Shown: positions 7,675 through 18,100 of the stretch, in pieces
Layout: the number at the start of each line of letters is the position of its first letter
How positions within the stretch are numbered: position 1 is the first letter of the stretch
Source: an uncultured Opitutaceae bacterium
GTDB lineage: Bacteria; Verrucomicrobiota; Verrucomicrobiia; Opitutales; Opitutaceae
DNA: 64,000 nt
NCBI GenBank assembly: GCA_951813085.1
Contig: OX638348.1
Span: 4,039,627-4,103,626, forward strand
Reading direction: 5' to 3'
Notes under the pieces: generated by a model
Told to the model about the DNA's origin: nothing
Databases searched by the model: none
The model's input: the letters and a program-made list of their open reading frames with translations, nothing else
Made by a program: the position numbers and the translations under genes

Positions 7675-10600
7675 CTACGCAAGGGCTTGGCCGATTTCGT
7701 TGAGTTTTTGTTGGAAGGCAAGGTGCTCTGTCCCGAGATCGATTATAGATGCTTGAGATTGAATGATTTCCATCGCTACGTTTGCGTCATTGGCAATCGC
7801 GCTCTCGGATATCGGCGCGTCTTTGTTCTTTAGGACTAAACGGCGTTTTGCCTTGGATGTATCGAAACCCAAATTAAGCTCACCCAATTCACTGATAGCT
7901 GCGAATACAGTCTCATGCGAAAAGCCGGGCGGTTCTGTTCGTAGCCAAGAATCTACTACGATGGGTTTTCGCGCATCCGGAGTTTCGGCGAGTTTGCTTG
8001 GTTGGGATAGGAGAAATATCGCTTCAATAAACGTATCGAGATCGAGTGTTTCGTTCTCCGCTGTCCGCAGAAGGGCGGGTATCAACTCTATGAGGTAGTC
8101 GGCCTCGGGTATCGAAGCGCGTTCAACCTGAGTAGATGTCGTTGGCGTATCTTCCGCTTCGAGCGCGGCCCACGCTTCGAGGACGAGACGTTGGGTGCGG
8201 TATTCACCGAATTGCTTCATTTCGTTGTTCTTTAGAACTCGAAATGTCTCTGAAGGGTAGTCGTCCTGATGGATATTGGATGGATCTAGTATGTAGAGAA
8301 GATCTTCCTTAGTCAGTTGGTACAATTTTGCGAAATAGGCATCCATCTCCGCTCTGAGCATGGATCGACGCTCTTGGTCCATTGAAAACGGTTCTCCATC
8401 GAACCCTAAGTCCTCAGCCCATGGTTTCATGCTTGGAGTTGTGTAGGTCAGTTCGAGAATTCTCGGGACAATGTATTTAATATCTTGTGGCTTGTAGTGT
8501 TCTGGTGGAAAGACCGGCAGTTGACGCAGATAGTGAAAACTGAAGCTTGATCCACCTAGTTTTTGTCTCGCGATGTAATCAAGTGTCAGGGAATTGAGGT
8601 TTCCTAGCAGGCATGCGGTCTGTATTGGGGTGGCGCTCGTTGAAATTAGGTAAATGCTATCTCCGGCAGCTGATCTCGGGAAAACAGCGCTGATCAACGT
8701 TCTTTCGTCACCTGATCGAGCAATTTTTCGCCAACCGACGAGCCAACGTGGCGTTCGAGCTTCTATGATTGAGCCGATGGCCGGTCCGAGGCTAGCGCAA
8801 TTATGGATCAGCTTGAGCTCTTCGTCTGTTAATGGCGGGCACGTTCGGGAGGCCTTGAGTTGCTTGGGGTCGAGCCAGGAGGCTGAATCGCGATCGAAAC
8901 GAGAGAAATGGCTTCCACCTTTTTCTAATAGTAGATGGATTGCGAAATCCGTTTGAAGTTCGGTGAGCTCGAAGCTGTCAATGCCAGCGAGGATCCAGGT
9001 GGCTAAGACAATTTTCAGTTGCTCTTCATCTTGATTTTTCCAAGCTTCGCAAAGTCCTTTAGGAACGCGAGCAATCTTGGTGTAGACTTCACTTTCTGGC
9101 ATCCAGTAGCGTGGTGTTACGTCTGTTTCTGGATCACGTTTCATATCAATAGGCAGGTCTCCGATTACATAGCCATTGCTCTGGCTATCCCAACTGTAGG
9201 TTGCCCAGCGATGATCATATTGGTGTATCATTTTTGCCTCGTATAGGGGCAGCGCGCCTTGCTCCTGCTGATTATGGAAAAGATGGCTGTATCTAGACAT
9301 ATCGAACAGGGTTGTCAGTTGCGCTCCCCATGGGTTGATCTCTAGCTGGCCTTCGCGTTTTTCCTTGTGAAGAACGGGAACGCTACCGTATATTTTCTTT
9401 GTTAGCTCTGCGTCTGACTTCGACATGAATATTGGGCATGTTCCGGTATTTGGGTTCAGCAGATCGAAATCGTTCGGTTCAAGTTCAAACCATTTAGACT
9501 CAACCCTTAAATCCTCGATCGTTTTCGCATGGAATAGCATCTTAACACGGTCGGACTTTCCGAGAGTAATCAGGCAGAAGGCTGAGCGATCGTCGGTTCC
9601 TTTGAACCATCTTCGGATTTCATGAAGTCCCGCCAGCTTCACTAGTTTTTTTCCATTTAGTATATGTGAAAAGAAGTCCTTGGCCGTGTCGTCGGTCGCT
9701 ATTCCTATTGGAACGATGAACCCAGCCCACCCAGAGGAGGAGCGTATGCTTAAGATGCATTCCGAAAAGAGTGAATAGGTGTTTACGTCCCCAACTCCGG
9801 TAAGCGGGTAGCGACCGCCTTGAGCGCCATTGACATGCGCGTATGCGCTTGTCGCTTCCGCAAGGCGTTTCGTAGAGATGTATTCATTGTATATGCGCGC
9901 GGAGCATGCATTTTCCTGGCCTTCTTCTAAAAGGGCGCTGATTAGCTTGTCACGTTCGGACTTGTTCTTCGCGTTCGCTATTTCGGGCGCTCTCGTAGCG
10001 AAGAACTCTTTATCCTGTAGTTTGATGCGTTCCCATGGCGGGTTGCCTAGCGCGCAATCAAATCCACCTTTGCCGAAAATGCGCGCGAAACGTATTGGCC
10101 AGTGCAATACGCGCGCCTCCTGACAAATGGCGCGCGCTGCTTCGATTGTCGAAGAGGTATTCGCTCTATCAGGTTCAGCGAAAAGGAGATCGATGAGCGT
10201 TTGAGTTGTGGGGCAGCGCTGCAGCGCGTTCTCTGTTGATTTCTTAGGCGTTAGGAAGGCGGCTATAGCAAGATCTGCTGCGCGCGCGAGAGAGCTGTCT
10301 TGCGCTTCTTTTAGGAAATTCGAGTATGCTTTTGCTTTTGCGGCGACTTCATCGGTCGATCCGTCCGGCATTGCCTCTATTGTATTTAATTTTGCGAATG
10401 CATTTTCGAATACTGCGTCTTCGAAGAGTGGCGCCGTGTTGTCGGCGAGTCGTTTCTTTAGGGATTTGAGCGCCTTGGCATTGATTGCGGCGAGTTGCTT
10501 ACAGGTTTCCTTGTCGTCGCCAGACAAGGCTTTGAAAGCATCTTTTGGGATGCCTTTTTCTAATTGCTTGAAGTCGGCTATGCCGAGGAGGGCGTCACCG

Positions 10601-12378
10601 CATAGCAAGTGGTGGTCGAGGAAAGAGAGAGCTTGCGCGGGCTCGAATCCTTCCAGCCAAAGAGCGGTGCGGGCCAGCTCAATTGCCATAGGGTTGCGGT
10701 CAACTCCGTAGATGCAATGGTTGATTACCTCTCGCAGCGCATGGCGATAATCGGCAGGACGCGCTGATCCGTCGATCGCTCGGAGTTCCGCTAGACGTTC
10801 AGCCAAGCGTCGAGCTGCTCCGAGGAGGAAGTGTCCACTGCCACACGCAGGATCGATGACGGCTATTTCGAGTAACGCTCCGGTTGGGTTGTCTGGGCGC
10901 TCCTTGAGCTTTTGATCGATAACAGGTTCAAGAGCGCTATCGAGCAATTCTTGTACGAGGGAGTCTGGCGTGTAGTAGCTGCCGGATGTTTTTCTCGCAT
11001 GGCCGTCGCTGCTTTCCGCATCGGTGATTCCGGCGAATCCAAAAAAGCGGCCGGGAAGGTCTATCGTCGGAACGAGCTCCAAGAGGCTTTCGTAGACCGA
11101 ACCTAATTCTTCAGGCCCCATATTGCGATAGTCTACAGCGGAACGTTGACCTGAGTTGTCGGACCATCGGAGTTGCCGCATCACGCGTAGGAGACTACGG
11201 TTGGATACAAGGCTCGAATCGAGATCTGGGCATTGGTCTCCTGCGAAAAGCCCGCCGAGGGCGGGGAGGGCAAGATGCGGTTCGCCTTGAGCGAGGCTGC
11301 GGAAGAGGATGCGAACGCATTGCCAAAGGTCATAGTGATTATCGAATCCGGTTTGGCGTAGGGCGCGGTCTCGCAAGCGCTTCAGGGAATAGCCGCGTCG
11401 ATACGCTTCGACGGCCTGTGGAGATGCATCTTCGGCATGAAGAATTTCGCGTTCCTCTACAGTGAAAACGAATAGAAATCGGTAAACGAGCCGGAGGATC
11501 TGTTGGAAATAAGCATCTGTGGTCAGCTCGCCTGATTCGAGACGCTCCCTTAGCTCTCGGTTTGAATGATGTTTAAGGAAGGCGGCGCCTAGCTCTAGCA
11601 ATGCGTCGGTTACGCCGACCCTCATTGCTTTGCGCACGCGCTGGCCTTGCTCGTGGCCCTGTTGCTGCCACGTTTCCCATACGCATTGATCGCCGGGAGC
11701 GGTTGCCTCGCCCGCTCTACTTGCGTGAATGAGAAACCAGAGGGCTCTGAAGTCTGCGTAGCGTTTGTTGCGGAGGATGAGCTCTAGATCGAATTCAAGG
11801 TATTGCGGACGTGTAAGCGTGTCTGCGTCGCGCAAAATCCGAAGCTGCAGGCCATTAGCGACGATGGCCCATGCGCAGGGCTCGCTTGCATTTAGAAACT
11901 GTTGAGCGAGTTGGTAGGGCGATTTGCGGCGCATGCCGGATCCGATGACGTGGAAGCGTTCATCAGCCACATCGAGTCCGACATCGTGCGAAGCAACGAC
12001 AACGGGTACTCTTCCGCGAGCGAGCAAGTGAATAGGGTACCCCCGACTTTCGATTTCGATGGGCTGAGTTTGCTCGGCGAGGTCTCCATAGCCTAGGCAA
12101 TCGCGTAGAAATTCAGCGACGAAGCCGCACGTCGCCTTGTGTGAATCGATGTCGGCGCGCTCGCGCGCCGCGTTGAAGTTTTTCCATTGAGCTGAGGCGA
12201 TTCGGAAGGATCGGCCCTGTTCATCAAGCAGGGTGAGTCCTTTGGCCAATTGGTAGTCGGCTACTGTCTGAAGGTCATGTTTGCCAAGGGCTGCTTTTTC
12301 GAGAATGGCTGGAACGAAAAGGCTGCCTTCCAGCTTGAGGGAATCGAATATAGGAGTATCGGAATTTCGACGCGACAT
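7675..12378 (-). CDS. Large N6-adenine DNA methyltransferase (DrmMI/PglX-like)
   Basis: A 1567-aa protein. Residues ~1-450 are an Eco57I-like N-terminal region without clear motifs. SYYTPDSLVQELLD (about 467-480) leads into motif I DPACGSGHFLL (about 509-519), then RNPMAIELAR (about 561-570) and the catalytic motif IV NPPW (779-782). These are the signatures of gamma-class adenine methylases. The remaining ~780 residues probably include the target-recognition region. DISARM DrmMI and BREX PglX have the same core but are, as I recall, shorter. It lies 11 bp after the SNF2 helicase and 3 bp before the ATPase gene. Likely role: marking self DNA so that the helicase complex attacks only unmodified phage DNA. 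A restriction-modification fusion was considered, but no nuclease motif was seen. Confidence 0.85.
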   Translation of the reverse strand: MSRRNSDTPIFDSLKLEGSLFVPAILEKAALGKHDLQTVADYQLAKGLTLLDEQGRSFRIASAQWKNFNAARERADIDSHKATCGFVAEFLRDCLGYGDLAEQTQPIEIESRGYPIHLLARGRVPVVVASHDVGLDVADERFHVIGSGMRRKSPYQLAQQFLNASEPCAWAIVANGLQLRILRDADTLTRPQYLEFDLELILRNKRYADFRALWFLIHASRAGEATAPGDQCVWETWQQQGHEQGQRVRKAMRVGVTDALLELGAAFLKHHSNRELRERLESGELTTDAYFQQILRLVYRFLFVFTVEEREILHAEDASPQAVEAYRRGYSLKRLRDRALRQTGFDNHYDLWQCVRILFRSLAQGEPHLALPALGGLFAGDQCPDLDSSLVSNRSLLRVMRQLRWSDNSGQRSAVDYRNMGPEELGSVYESLLELVPTIDLPGRFFGFAGITDAESSDGHARKTSGSYYTPDSLVQELLDSALEPVIDQKLKERPDNPTGALLEIAVIDPACGSGHFLLGAARRLAERLAELRAIDGSARPADYRHALREVINHCIYGVDRNPMAIELARTALWLEGFEPAQALSFLDHHLLCGDALLGIADFKQLEKGIPKDAFKALSGDDKETCKQLAAINAKALKSLKKRLADNTAPLFEDAVFENAFAKLNTIEAMPDGSTDEVAAKAKAYSNFLKEAQDSSLARAADLAIAAFLTPKKSTENALQRCPTTQTLIDLLFAEPDRANTSSTIEAARAICQEARVLHWPIRFARIFGKGGFDCALGNPPWERIKLQDKEFFATRAPEIANAKNKSERDKLISALLEEGQENACSARIYNEYISTKRLAEATSAYAHVNGAQGGRYPLTGVGDVNTYSLFSECILSIRSSSGWAGFIVPIGIATDDTAKDFFSHILNGKKLVKLAGLHEIRRWFKGTDDRSAFCLITLGKSDRVKMLFHAKTIEDLRVESKWFELEPNDFDLLNPNTGTCPIFMSKSDAELTKKIYGSVPVLHKEKREGQLEINPWGAQLTTLFDMSRYSHLFHNQQEQGALPLYEAKMIHQYDHRWATYSWDSQSNGYVIGDLPIDMKRDPETDVTPRYWMPESEVYTKIARVPKGLCEAWKNQDEEQLKIVLATWILAGIDSFELTELQTDFAIHLLLEKGGSHFSRFDRDSASWLDPKQLKASRTCPPLTDEELKLIHNCASLGPAIGSIIEARTPRWLVGWRKIARSGDERTLISAVFPRSAAGDSIYLISTSATPIQTACLLGNLNSLTLDYIARQKLGGSSFSFHYLRQLPVFPPEHYKPQDIKYIVPRILELTYTTPSMKPWAEDLGFDGEPFSMDQERRSMLRAEMDAYFAKLYQLTKEDLLYILDPSNIHQDDYPSETFRVLKNNEMKQFGEYRTQRLVLEAWAALEAEDTPTTSTQVERASIPEADYLIELIPALLRTAENETLDLDTFIEAIFLLSQPSKLAETPDARKPIVVDSWLRTEPPGFSHETVFAAISELGELNLGFDTSKAKRRLVLKNKDAPISESAIANDANVAMEIIQSQASIIDLGTEHLAFQQKLNEIGQALA

Positions 12379-12389
12379 GGGAGAGCAGG

Positions 12390-15194
12390 CTATAGGCTAT
12401 CTGGGAGGAGGACGTAGGCGCCGATGCAATCGACTGGGAGACAGGGGCTCACGCTGTAGCTCCCCCTGTCGTCAGCCGCTTCACGGATGCGGCGATGATC
12501 GCTGAGAAGGTCGTTTGCGCGCTCTGTAGCGAGAGATTCGATACGATCACGATTGTTTCCAAAGAAGTCTAGGGCTTTTGCGATATTCCTTTTTGCAGTC
12601 GCCTCATCGAGATTACTTGAGGGGGTGACTTCCAGGAGCTTGGTAACGGAATCGTCACCCAGCCAACGAGGGTTTTGGCTGCCTTCGATTGCGATCGCTA
12701 CGGTTTCTTCGGCCATCAAGTTTCGTTGTCTGCCTTGTTTTCGGTAGGTGAGCTGATGTCGTAGGCGCAGGAGATAGACCACCGTCATGACCTCTACATC
12801 CTCTGTAACGGTTGCGGCGCATCGCGAGGCGAGTGGAGACGATTCTTCAATCGCTGCTTCCAAAACGGTATCTGATAAAATGGATACAAGAGGATGCGTA
12901 CGGTGTATGAACTGAGCTTGGCTATTGGGTGGATAATGAAAGTCGATGCGATGGCCTTTCGATATGCCTTCTTGGCCGAGACGTTCGCGTAGGATTTGGG
13001 GAAGGTGTTCTGGCCGGAAATTCCATCCCGCTTGAGATGAGCCGAGAGGCGAGTTCAGTCGTGCACAGGCGTTTTTAACAAAGCGTTCTATTGCGCTTTG
13101 GTCGCCGATTAGCTTGAGCTGCTTTTCCCACTCGGGAAGGACTTCCTCGGGCTTGATACGGCGCTGAGCGAAGACAGTTCTATTGATTTTCGCTTTTTCG
13201 TATGCGTCTTCCCATTCGGTTTGAAGAGGGAGCAGGTCGGCTGAGGCTTCAGAGAATTCGAGGTCTAGTTCGGCTTGGGTCACGTGGGAGTCACGGTTTC
13301 GTTTGAGCAACGCTGCCTTGATCATGGCTTGGTTGATACGCTTCTCATCTTGAGGCATCGGCACCATGACGCCGAGTTCGCGTTGGATGTCGCGAGCCTT
13401 GCGAATGATTGCGTTGAAGATGAAGCCATCGACGGGGTTGTCCTGACCCCAGAGCATGGTGCAGCGGACTTCGGGCGCTTTCTGGCCAAAGCGGTCGACT
13501 CGACCTTCACGTTGCTCGTGCCGCGTTGGGTTCCAGGCAAGATCGTAGTGGATAACGGCAGTATAACCTTCCTGTAGATTGACGCCTTCGGACAGGCAGT
13601 CTGTTGCGACGAGGATCGGCTGGTCGGTTTCAGCAAGTTCTTGAACTCGAAGTTCGCGTTCCTCTGGCGTGAACTCGCCCGTCACGGCTTCGATGGTGGC
13701 CTTGGTTTTGTAGTGTTTCTTCAGATGTTCAGCGACGTAGTGAGCGGTGGCAACATAGCGGCAGAAGATGACCGGCCGGAATCCCTCAGAGATCAGATCC
13801 TCATCGAGGTGCTTGATGAGCGCCTTTAGTTTTGGGTCGCCTGATTTGCCTTGGAGTTGCTGTGAGGCCTCTATCAATTCCGCAAGCGCTTCCGAGTCCT
13901 CGATTGCTCCGGCGGGTTCGAGATCGCTCTGGGAAAGTTCCTCACCGTCCCCATCCTTGATTCTGTCTTCATCTGCTAGAGCTTGCATTTCCTCCAGTGA
14001 GCCGGTTAGGCGAGTTGTGAGGGCTCGCTCTGCTGCTGCAGGCGACGAGGCTACACAGCGAAGGAGGGCGAGCGTCGCGTACCAAATCATGCGCTTGGCA
14101 GAGCTGTCGCGAGATTCCGCGCGTTCGGCTAAGGTGAGACAGTAAACTTGAACACAGTCGAAGAAGTCTCCCCATGCTCCTGTAAGATTGTAGGTCACCT
14201 CGGTTGTTTTCCGTCGAGGGAATACGCTGAGGTCTTGCCATTCCTCAATGTCTCGGCGGCGGCGCTGAACGAAGTTTCGCGCTAACTCATCGCGAAGGCG
14301 ATTGCGTTGCGTCTGGCTTCCATCCTGTAGCTTCAGGAATTCAGGATTGAGAAGAGAAAGTAGGTTGTGGAAAGCACTGTCGTCGCCTGAGTGGGGTGTG
14401 GCGGACAATAGGATTAAGTGACGCTCGGAATCGCTAGCGAGTTGTTGCAAAAGCTCGAAACGCAATTGTTTGCCACGACCACCCGAAGAGCAGGTATGGG
14501 CTTCGTCGACAATGATGCATTCGGGAGCGATTGATAGAAAGTGGGACCGATGTTGATCGCTTTTGATATAGTCGAGGCTCACAACCACGAAAGGATGCTG
14601 CTCAAAGAGCGAGACACCTGGTGGCAGTTGTTTTTCAATGCGTCTTGCGCTGGAGGAAGTGAGGGCGACGGCTTTAAAGTGAAAATGATTTTCGAGTTCG
14701 CTTTGCCACTGGTCCACGAGGTGGGGTGGACAAAGGACTGCGAAGCGTGTGATTTCACTACGGTCGTAAAGTTCGCGAGCGATGAGACCTGCTTCGATTG
14801 TTTTGCCGATGCCTACGTCATCAGCAACCAGAAGGCGGACAGTGGGCAAACGCATTGCCATTAGGAGCGGAACGAGTTGGTAGGCTCTTGGCTCGACAGC
14901 GATATTAGCGAACGAACGAAATGGACCTGCGCCTGAACGCAGCTTAAGCTGAAGAGCATCCCGAAGTAGAAGAGCGGCTGTGTGGTTGCCCAATTGATCC
15001 GGATTGGGTGGGGGGAAAATAGCGGCTTGAGGCGTTTCGAATTCTAGTTCTGGGACAATGTAGGCGATATCGCGATCCGATCCTCCCAAGGGCCGTAGCT
15101 TTAGCTCTTCTGATGAAGACCCAGGTTGGACAACCCATTGGCGACCGCGGGCTTTTACCAACGATCCAGGTGAAAATTCAGGAGTTGAAATCAT
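12390..15194 (-). CDS. SNF2-family helicase (DrmD-like)
   Basis: A 934-aa Snf2/RapA-like ATPase. Walker A is ADDVGIGKTIEAGLIAR (near residue 130), motif II is IIVDEAHT, motif III is LILLSATPHSGDD, and the C-terminal lobe has ATDCLSEGVNLQ and motif VI HEQREGRVDRFGQ. The region between lobes is an acidic helical insert, and a C-terminal domain of ~250 residues follows. This layout matches the helicases called DrmD in class 1 DISARM. Its ATG overlaps the stop of the DUF1998 helicase by 4 bp (ATGA), so the two are translationally coupled. Expected role: translocation along DNA to discriminate or remodel invading DNA together with the methylase. Assignment to DrmD rather than another SNF2 group needs a profile search. 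Confidence 0.82.
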   Translation of the reverse strand: MISTPEFSPGSLVKARGRQWVVQPGSSSEELKLRPLGGSDRDIAYIVPELEFETPQAAIFPPPNPDQLGNHTAALLLRDALQLKLRSGAGPFRSFANIAVEPRAYQLVPLLMAMRLPTVRLLVADDVGIGKTIEAGLIARELYDRSEITRFAVLCPPHLVDQWQSELENHFHFKAVALTSSSARRIEKQLPPGVSLFEQHPFVVVSLDYIKSDQHRSHFLSIAPECIIVDEAHTCSSGGRGKQLRFELLQQLASDSERHLILLSATPHSGDDSAFHNLLSLLNPEFLKLQDGSQTQRNRLRDELARNFVQRRRRDIEEWQDLSVFPRRKTTEVTYNLTGAWGDFFDCVQVYCLTLAERAESRDSSAKRMIWYATLALLRCVASSPAAAERALTTRLTGSLEEMQALADEDRIKDGDGEELSQSDLEPAGAIEDSEALAELIEASQQLQGKSGDPKLKALIKHLDEDLISEGFRPVIFCRYVATAHYVAEHLKKHYKTKATIEAVTGEFTPEERELRVQELAETDQPILVATDCLSEGVNLQEGYTAVIHYDLAWNPTRHEQREGRVDRFGQKAPEVRCTMLWGQDNPVDGFIFNAIIRKARDIQRELGVMVPMPQDEKRINQAMIKAALLKRNRDSHVTQAELDLEFSEASADLLPLQTEWEDAYEKAKINRTVFAQRRIKPEEVLPEWEKQLKLIGDQSAIERFVKNACARLNSPLGSSQAGWNFRPEHLPQILRERLGQEGISKGHRIDFHYPPNSQAQFIHRTHPLVSILSDTVLEAAIEESSPLASRCAATVTEDVEVMTVVYLLRLRHQLTYRKQGRQRNLMAEETVAIAIEGSQNPRWLGDDSVTKLLEVTPSSNLDEATAKRNIAKALDFFGNNRDRIESLATERANDLLSDHRRIREAADDRGSYSVSPCLPVDCIGAYVLLPDSL

Positions 15195-18100
15195 GGGTGA
15201 GAGGCGAGAGTCGTTCCAAAAACAGTAGTGTGTTTCGAGACAGTGTCCGACCAGGTAGATTTGTCGGAGGAAAATGTTATCAAGGTATAGCCCCTCTCGC
15301 TTGCGTAGTCTGCTAGTCCATCTTCTGCAGTGGACAACAGAATGATGGCTCGGCCTGCTTTGTATAGCCCGTCAGCTGTCCAGGATCCGTCTTTGAGTGG
15401 GAATTCGGTTTTATCCGGCAAGCGAAGGCTATTTGATTCGAGAAAGCTTAGCCAATCTTGCAGCTGTGAAGGGGAGGCAGTCGAAGTTGTTTTAGTCGTC
15501 GATGCTTTTGAAACTGTGCCGTTTGCCAGTTTGGAAAGGATTTCAAGCGCAACTTCATCGCGGCGATTTATTAGTTCGTGGTCGGGCTGGTTAAAATATG
15601 AGAGTAGGCACTGGTAACAGCCTGCCTCGCAGATGCGCTCGCCATTTACCAATTGCTCATGTTCTGGTAGATCGGTTGGCGAGAATGTATCCACATTTTT
15701 AAGATCATAATGCATGATCTTGAGAGCGTTTCTAGCGACGATGGCCAATTGGGCTGGATCGCTACTGAGTCGGCTTAGGACGCCTGCACCGCCTTCCGCA
15801 GCTTCATAGAATAGTAGTGCCTTGCGGTTGGATGAGTTCGGAAGAGACTCTACGGCTAGCTCTGATCCTTCGATTTGGAATGTCTCCGCAATGCCCCGCT
15901 TGAGGGCTGATTGAAGCGTCGCCATAGAATCTTCGAGAAGCGTTTTGTTTGGCGTGAAAATCAAGATGTTCCGATGATCTTCAACAAAGGGCACTATGCG
16001 TTGTGTGGCCTGCTTCTCCTCCTTGGGCTTTCGTGGGGAAGCAATATCTGTTACTTCATTTGAGTCGGGGCTGTCCTTCTTGCTCCAATGACCTGTGATT
16101 GGGTTTATGTAGAAGCCCAGTTGCTCTTTGTCGGCCCGTCTTCGCCATCCCTTGTTGACACGCCAGATACGAGCCGCTGGGGAATAGGCTAAAGTCGCGA
16201 TTTTTTCGTCGCTTATAGATACGTCAGCGTGAGATACCTCAATCGCTCCATTAGCTGCAGGTGTGAAACGGTAAGTCGTTTGCAAGTCATATCCTTGTCG
16301 CTGACGTTCCTCCTCGTTGACGGAAATTCGCTCCTGGATGCGTGTCTCGACTGTTTCAATACGATATAATCCATTGATCCTTCCTTCATCATCTAGAGGT
16401 TCGAAGCAATGTTCGCAAACGTCGCCCAAGGGTTCTGGAGATGCTTCGTCTCCTAGGTGTCCGTATCCGCATTCAGGGCACACTCTAGCAGATATTGTCG
16501 GAAGTGTTGTTTCTGAAGAAATCGAGTCGGAACCATGGATCTTCAGTTTGATTCTATCAACCTTGAACATGCGGCCTTCATGGTAAATCAGGCTTTGCGG
16601 TCCGAATTCAGACAAGGCTAGGAATCTCGGGCGGCTTACCATGCTGCCGCGATCCTCCTTGCCTTTGCGATTGGTCGAGGGGATCCACGCCATTAGTGGA
16701 AGGCGAGGAAAGTTGTAGCCAGGAAGGAAACCTTGGCTAGCAAGATAGCGGAATGTGTAGAAGTCGTTGTTCTGCGAGTTGCCGATTTTTAGCAACAGTC
16801 CAAATTGGTTGTTCGCGTCTTGGTAACGGCGGGTTGCATTTTCACGTTCTTTCGAAGGAGTCGAGGGGCTCTGGATGACGGCATTTGCGCTTTCCATTTG
16901 CTTTAAGACTGCGTCATAAAGCGAACGCCAACGTTCGAAAGCTTGGTTGAAGCAGTCAGATGCACGATCGATTACTTGCTCGGCGTAGTTGGAATGGTAC
17001 CACGGAGCATTTTCTTGATTGAGCTCTGATTGGATCTGCTCAAGGACTCGGTACGCCTCAGTCTTTGCGTTTCTCTGGAGCGAGTCATTGCCAAGCTGGG
17101 CTAATAGACCAGGCACTATTGGCTTTTCAGGAGCATCGAGGTTGAGCATGGGCGCGATGCTAGTGTCTAATTGGTATTTTAAGCTTGATAACCAAACAGC
17201 ATGAAGATGGCTATCAACCATGTCTCGGTTCGAAAGTTCTAGAGTTGGCGCTTTGACAATGCCGTGAACCATGTCGTTGGCATTGTTGAAGAACCACTGA
17301 TCATGTGGACTCATTGCTGCGCAATAGGTGATAACGAGAGCGGCTTGGCCTGATCGCCCAGCTCTTCCACTTCGTTGGGCGTAGTTGGCTGGGGTTGGGG
17401 GAACGTTTCGAAGGTAGACTGTATTCAGAGATGAAATATCAACTCCAAGCTCCATCGTTGGGGAGCAGTATAGAACAGGAAGCTTTGGTAAGGGACCTTT
17501 GTTGTCAGGGTTCTCAGACCATTCCTTGTGATCGCGTTCGTTTCTTCTGAAACAGGCCTCCAAGGACTGGCGTTTAGGAGCTTCAACTTGCGCGGTATGC
17601 TCGTGTGCTTCGAAATCGAATAGTGGATGATCGCCAGACTTTAGACTCAAGGCGACCTCACGGTAGAGTGTGCGGAAGAATTGATTTTGGCTGGATTCTT
17701 CGATGACGTGATCATTGGGAAGGCGCTTCCACAAAAGAACGGCAGACTTTAGAGTCCAGCCAGCTATTTTCTCGTTATCTAATGCCTGTTCTTGAACGTA
17801 TCCGTAGCGAGCGGCTGCACACAGAAATGTTTTCAGGAGCTCTGCGAGTTCTGGGCCTTTTGCGTTTTTTAAGGTGTCCGACAGTGACGAATCTTTCCAG
17901 AATTCGGCATTCTTAATGAGGCGGATCAAGCGTGAACGTGGACCACCGCTAACCAAATCATTCCTAGGGCGACCTTTGTTGTCGGGGCGTTTTCCCAGTA
18001 CGAGGTATCTTGTTGTCGCAAGCTGTTCATCGTCTCCGAATGACCATCTATCAGTCAGGTAGCTGTGGATCCTTTCTTTAACTCTTTCGTGTTCGAGGCC

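Noticed and set aside
10208-10711. 167-aa plus-strand ORF inside the methyltransferase gene
   Set aside because: Antisense shadow; Ser/Ala-rich with no motif, and the methylase frame is continuous across it.
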